This document shows, one piece after another, positions 6,172 through 9,491 of a stretch of 9,491 nt of DNA. Where the stretch lies: NCBI GenBank assembly GCA_903871715.1, contig CAIQHW010000161.1, positions 1 to 9,491 of the forward strand, read 5' to 3'. Numbering within the stretch: position 1 is the stretch's first letter; every line of letters starts with the position of its first letter. This DNA comes from an uncultured bacterium. GTDB lineage: Bacteria > Bacteroidota > Bacteroidia > Chitinophagales > CAIODY01. The translations under genes were made by a program, and so were the position numbers. Below the pieces are notes generated by a model. That model worked only from the letters and a program-made list of their open reading frames with translations, was not told the DNA's origin and searched no databases.

Positions 6172-7836
6172 TTATTGTTTGATAAATTTTTTGGTTTCAT
6201 TTCCAACCTTAATAAAATAAATTCCGTTGGGAAAATTTTCAATATTGATGGTTGCTGAATTTTTATTGCCTAAAAAAACTTGGTCGCTTTGGAAAACAAC
6301 CCGACCTAATAAATCCGTCAGAACAATTTTATGATTCGTTAAATTGTCGAACATCTGAATGGTAAAGGTTTGGTTGCTGGGGTTGGGAAAAATGTCAAAC
6401 ACTTTTTGGGTGTTATCCAATACTGCAACGCCCGAATTTAGTGTGTCGCAAATGCCTAGCGATAGTGGATTTAACTCAATTGGTTTACTGGCAATTAAAC
6501 TTTTCCCTGTGAAGCCGGCAAAATTTGGTTCGAACAAAGTGCATCTGAAACAACCTAATGTAGTGCTAGTGCTGCCTTGCGCAATTGCGCCTGACGAACC
6601 AACTGGGTTGATGTATTGCCACACTGTGTTTTTGTTAGAATCTATCTCAAAAAAATTGCCCGATGTTGCTTCGCAAATAATGGTGTTGCCATTCGATTGG
6701 CGCTGTGCACCGCCCATTACTGGTGTAAAAAATGAAGATGGGGGATTGGCGCTATAACTCCAATAAGCCGCTGATGGCGCAAACTGATTTGTACCAGTTG
6801 GAAAAGTATAGTCGCCATTTGCGTCAACAGGTTGAGCGATAATATCAACAGAAGCACTATTGCCGCCTGAGCGGCCAACGCCGTTGTTAAAAATCATGAT
6901 ATTACCAGCATCTTTAAATCCTGCCGGAATCCATGTTGGATTGTGTTGTTGAAAAAGTTTTTGGTCAGTTGATATACCATGATTATATGCTTGTGGATTT
7001 CCCCAACGATACAAAAAGTCGCCACCTTTATTGTGATTGCCTCCTGCATGCATTGCTGCTTGCGCTGTTGTAGTGCTGTGGTCGATGATATAAATCTCAC
7101 TGAGATTATGTGAGCTAATCATGATTTGGTCTAATGTTGGGTTGTAAGTAACGGCATTCACATGCAACCAATCTACACTGGTCGCGGTGTTGGATCCATT
7201 GAAATTTAAGTTGAGTAATTCAGAATGATTAGCCACCACTCCATAATTCGATTTAGTGTTGTCGAAATCCTGAATTAAATGGTCCCAAAATTTCCATTGC
7301 CAAACAATAGTTGCGTTGCTGGTGCCCGATGGTTGCAATTCATAAATTTCTGCACTCCAAAGCGAAGTACCCAATAGCGAAGGGTTTCTGCCTGCTGCAA
7401 TAGCAACTGTGGGTTTTATTTTTACCCAAACCACCACTAAAATATTGCCATTAGGCATTGGATAAATATCGTGGTTTTGAGTATGGAGTGAATCTGAAAT
7501 TCGATAACTCCAAACCAAATTGTTGTTCCAATCAATCTTCTCAATTAAGCCACCAGTTGCACCGTTGCTATTGAAATTAGGGTTCGGAATTGCACCAGTT
7601 TTCAACAAACTTCCATCTGATAAAAGATAGGAGGAAAGCCCTGGTTTTCTTGCGCTTGACCATTGATGAACTTTCTTGCCGCATTTGTCAATTAAATAAG
7701 TAGTATCGTTTGATACTGGCGAAAACAAAACATAACCATCCAAATTACTTGATTTGTATTGCATCAGTCCAACGGTTTGCTGCGCTTGCGCTTGAAGGGC
7801 AATTAAGAAAATTGAAAAGAGAAATGTTATTTTCAT
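6172..7836 (-). CDS. secreted arylsulfotransferase-like beta-propeller protein with T9SS sorting domain
   Basis: The protein has 554 residues with a signal peptide at 1-18 (cleavage after AQA). The body to about residue 470 resembles the ASST (aryl-sulfate sulfotransferase) propeller family. It shows an NHDIYPMPNGN blade at 121-131, DWLHVNAV at 222-229, SSHNLSEIYIIDH at 241-253, LYRWGNP at 274-280, QQHNPTWIP from 295 and IMIFNNG. H225, H243 and H297 are candidates for the active-site histidines of that family. The Arg usual in the SSR-type motif is His243 here, so sulfotransfer from aryl sulfates is not assured. The last ~80 residues ('FDIFPNPSNQTF' to KKFIKQ) are a Por-type sorting domain. 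It sits 9 bp after the multicopper oxidase gene and abuts the redoxin gene. Confidence 0.8.
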   Translation of the reverse strand: MKITFLFSIFLIALQAQAQQTVGLMQYKSSNLDGYVLFSPVSNDTTYLIDKCGKKVHQWSSARKPGLSSYLLSDGSLLKTGAIPNPNFNSNGATGGLIEKIDWNNNLVWSYRISDSLHTQNHDIYPMPNGNILVVVWVKIKPTVAIAAGRNPSLLGTSLWSAEIYELQPSGTSNATIVWQWKFWDHLIQDFDNTKSNYGVVANHSELLNLNFNGSNTATSVDWLHVNAVTYNPTLDQIMISSHNLSEIYIIDHSTTTAQAAMHAGGNHNKGGDFLYRWGNPQAYNHGISTDQKLFQQHNPTWIPAGFKDAGNIMIFNNGVGRSGGNSASVDIIAQPVDANGDYTFPTGTNQFAPSAAYWSYSANPPSSFFTPVMGGAQRQSNGNTIICEATSGNFFEIDSNKNTVWQYINPVGSSGAIAQGSTSTTLGCFRCTLFEPNFAGFTGKSLIASKPIELNPLSLGICDTLNSGVAVLDNTQKVFDIFPNPSNQTFTIQMFDNLTNHKIVLTDLLGRVVFQSDQVFLGNKNSATINIENFPNGIYFIKVGNETKKFIKQ

Positions 7837-7845
7837 AATGTTGTT

Positions 7846-9491
7846 TTATTCTTTTACAAATTTTTTGGTGGTAATTGATTTAGTATTTTTATCCATCATC
7901 TGAACAAAATAAATTCCTTTTGCCAAGCTCGAAATATCAATGCCTTTCTGTATTTCGGGTTGAGGCAACATCATCACTGTTCTGCCAATGGAATTGATAA
8001 CGGTGATGTAATACACTTCATTATTCAATTCATTGAATTGCACATAAACCCTTGCTGTAGCAGGATTTGGAAACAAAGTAAAATCCAATTCGTGTTTTGA
8101 AATATTTTCTATACCACTACTACTGCTTGAGTTTTTAACTACAAATTGTCCCATCATGCCACCATCTTCGTGCGATGTAAAATGGCAATGATACATGTAT
8201 GGATGCAGTGAATCGGAATAATCATTAAATTTTGCAACAAAAGAAACTGTTTCGCTTTTTGGCACATACATTACATCTTTCCAACCGCTTTCATAAGCGC
8301 CAACACCAGCAGCAGAGCCATTTCGAGCAACAATTTTAAATTGAACATCATGAATATGAAAAGCATGACCGAATACATTGTTGTTCTTCACCGTCCATTC
8401 TTCAATGTTATTGAATGGAATTGTTTTGTTGATGTAACTTAAAACAAAAGGTGTTGAATCTAATGAAAATGGCTTTCCGCCTGGGTTTCCTTCGGTTACA
8501 TCAATTCTGCGTTGCACAGTAGCATCAGCAGCAGTCCAATAAACATTATGCGCAAGTGTTGCAGGCACTGCTGTGATTGGGTTTGCGGTTGCAGCAGCAA
8601 CATTAATATGCAGAACAGGAAAATCAATGTTGTTTAACAAACTTCCAAATTGTCCACTGGTGGCTGGTTCACCACCCGGAAAACCAAATGCTTGACCAGA
8701 GTTGTATGCTTTTAAATCAATCGCTGAACCAATGGCATCATTGCTTAAATCAACCATGATTTCAATTCGTTCACCTACCAATAATTTAACTCGAGTAACA
8801 GCAACAGGCGCATTCAGCAAACCACCATCATTAGCAATAATATAAAATGTGCGATTGTCGCTAAATCCAAGATTGTAGCCTCTTTCAATCTCTGCATTTA
8901 AAATTCTTAATCGCACATATTGTTTCGGCAAACTCACTTGTGCGCTGGGTGTGCCGTTGGTAAGCATATAATCGCCATACACCGAATTGGTGTACACAAT
9001 TTGATTGCTACCATCAAATCGGCGGCTGGTTAAAACCAAGGGAACATCATCCACCCCATAAGTTCGTGGTAGTGCTAAAGTTGATTCCAATGAATCGCGG
9101 ATGATGATAAATCCACCAATTCCTTTGGCAATTTCCATCGTTGTTTTTTCATGTAAATGCGGATGATACCACAAAGTGCTGGCTGGATTATTCACTGTCC
9201 AGTAGGGTTGCCAAAGCACTCCTGGCGGAATAGTTTGATGAGGTCCACCATCCATCACAGCAGGTAAATGCATGCCATGCCAATGAATAGTGATGGTGTC
9301 GTTGAATTTATTTTTCAGATTAATATGCACCAAATCTCCTTTCTTCATGATTAATGTTGGTCCCCAGAAATCAGCATTGATGCCACCTGTAACCGTTTGT
9401 TGCCCCGAAAGAATTTGTTTTAGCGTATCTTTTACAGTTAAGTTAAAAGTCGTTCCAGATAATGTGTCTGGAATCCAAAGCTGGTTGTAGG
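7846..9491 (-). CDS. secreted multicopper oxidase with T9SS sorting domain (5' end outside window)
   Basis: The frame stays open to the window edge (…NQLWIPDTLSG… upstream of the Met at 9348), so that Met is internal and the true start and signal peptide lie beyond 9491. Numbering from 9348, all copper motifs are present: HWHG 22-25, YHPHLH 61-66, HAFHIH 328-333 and HCHFTSHEDGGMM 387-399. The type-1 site is predicted as C388, H393 and M398 together with H328, with the trinuclear centre from the HxH pairs. The Met axial ligand and the spacing match bacterial CueO/laccase-type enzymes. A Ser-rich linker near 406-412 leads to a C-terminal Por sorting domain ('FTLFPNPATAR', NSIGRTV, KGIYFVQ, ending KKFVKE). 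It likely oxidises Cu(I) or phenolic substrates outside the cell. No Met-rich copper-tolerance segment is visible. Confidence 0.93.
   Translation of the reverse strand, partial: YNQLWIPDTLSGTTFNLTVKDTLKQILSGQQTVTGGINADFWGPTLIMKKGDLVHINLKNKFNDTITIHWHGMHLPAVMDGGPHQTIPPGVLWQPYWTVNNPASTLWYHPHLHEKTTMEIAKGIGGFIIIRDSLESTLALPRTYGVDDVPLVLTSRRFDGSNQIVYTNSVYGDYMLTNGTPSAQVSLPKQYVRLRILNAEIERGYNLGFSDNRTFYIIANDGGLLNAPVAVTRVKLLVGERIEIMVDLSNDAIGSAIDLKAYNSGQAFGFPGGEPATSGQFGSLLNNIDFPVLHINVAAATANPITAVPATLAHNVYWTAADATVQRRIDVTEGNPGGKPFSLDSTPFVLSYINKTIPFNNIEEWTVKNNNVFGHAFHIHDVQFKIVARNGSAAGVGAYESGWKDVMYVPKSETVSFVAKFNDYSDSLHPYMYHCHFTSHEDGGMMGQFVVKNSSSSSGIENISKHELDFTLFPNPATARVYVQFNELNNEVYYITVINSIGRTVMMLPQPEIQKGIDISSLAKGIYFVQMMDKNTKSITTKKFVKE

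Noticed and set aside
6359..6757. Plus-strand open frame of 132 codons
   Set aside because: It lies fully antisense to the ASST-like gene, has no recognisable domain, and is best explained as a shadow of the coding strand.
9348..9491. ATG at 9348 as the multicopper oxidase start
   Set aside because: The frame continues open to the window edge with typical multicopper oxidase N-domain sequence, and a start here would remove the signal peptide and first strands of domain 1.

Overview
The window looks like a piece of a Bacteroidota chromosome. The DNA is A+T-rich, start codons lack Shine-Dalgarno sequences, and four of the exported proteins end in a type IX secretion (T9SS, Por) C-terminal sorting domain containing a 'YPNP/FPNP' motif. 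Eight genes lie head to tail on the minus strand, so they read from position 9491 down to 594. The only other candidate gene is the 3' tail of a plus-strand repeat protein at the left edge.

In transcription order, the first block is a secreted multicopper oxidase (5' end outside the window), a secreted arylsulfotransferase-like beta-propeller protein and an exported thioredoxin-fold (PRX-like/redoxin) protein. Spacings are 9 and 0 bp. After 62 bp comes a regulatory cassette: an ECF sigma factor, a small single-span membrane protein that is a probable anti-sigma factor, and a membrane-anchored Spy/CnrX-like periplasmic sensor with LTxxQ and HHH motifs. The sensor gene overlaps by one base a secreted FnIII + calcineurin-like metallophosphoesterase gene. 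A paralogous metallophosphoesterase gene follows, separated by a perfect 15-bp inverted repeat, and a strong intrinsic terminator (518-557) ends the block. I see no convincing terminator inside it, so it may be one long operon or two adjoining units.

The arrangement suggests a metal- or envelope-stress-responsive system. The sensor, anti-sigma and sigma layout is like CnrX-CnrY-CnrH. It would control, or be co-transcribed with, exported metal-dependent enzymes: a copper oxidase and two dinuclear-metal phosphoesterases. The metal specificity and regulatory targets are inferred, not shown by the sequence.

The first 593 bases hold no complete gene but are rich in repeats. They contain a 21-bp tandem array that encodes a heptapeptide repeat, a pentanucleotide microsatellite, a composite palindromic repeat element resembling the dispersed REP/MITE-like elements of Bacteroidota, and the operon terminator. 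Between these, 251-336 is A+T-rich sequence in which I see no gene. No tRNA, rRNA, CRISPR array, transposase or riboswitch was recognised.
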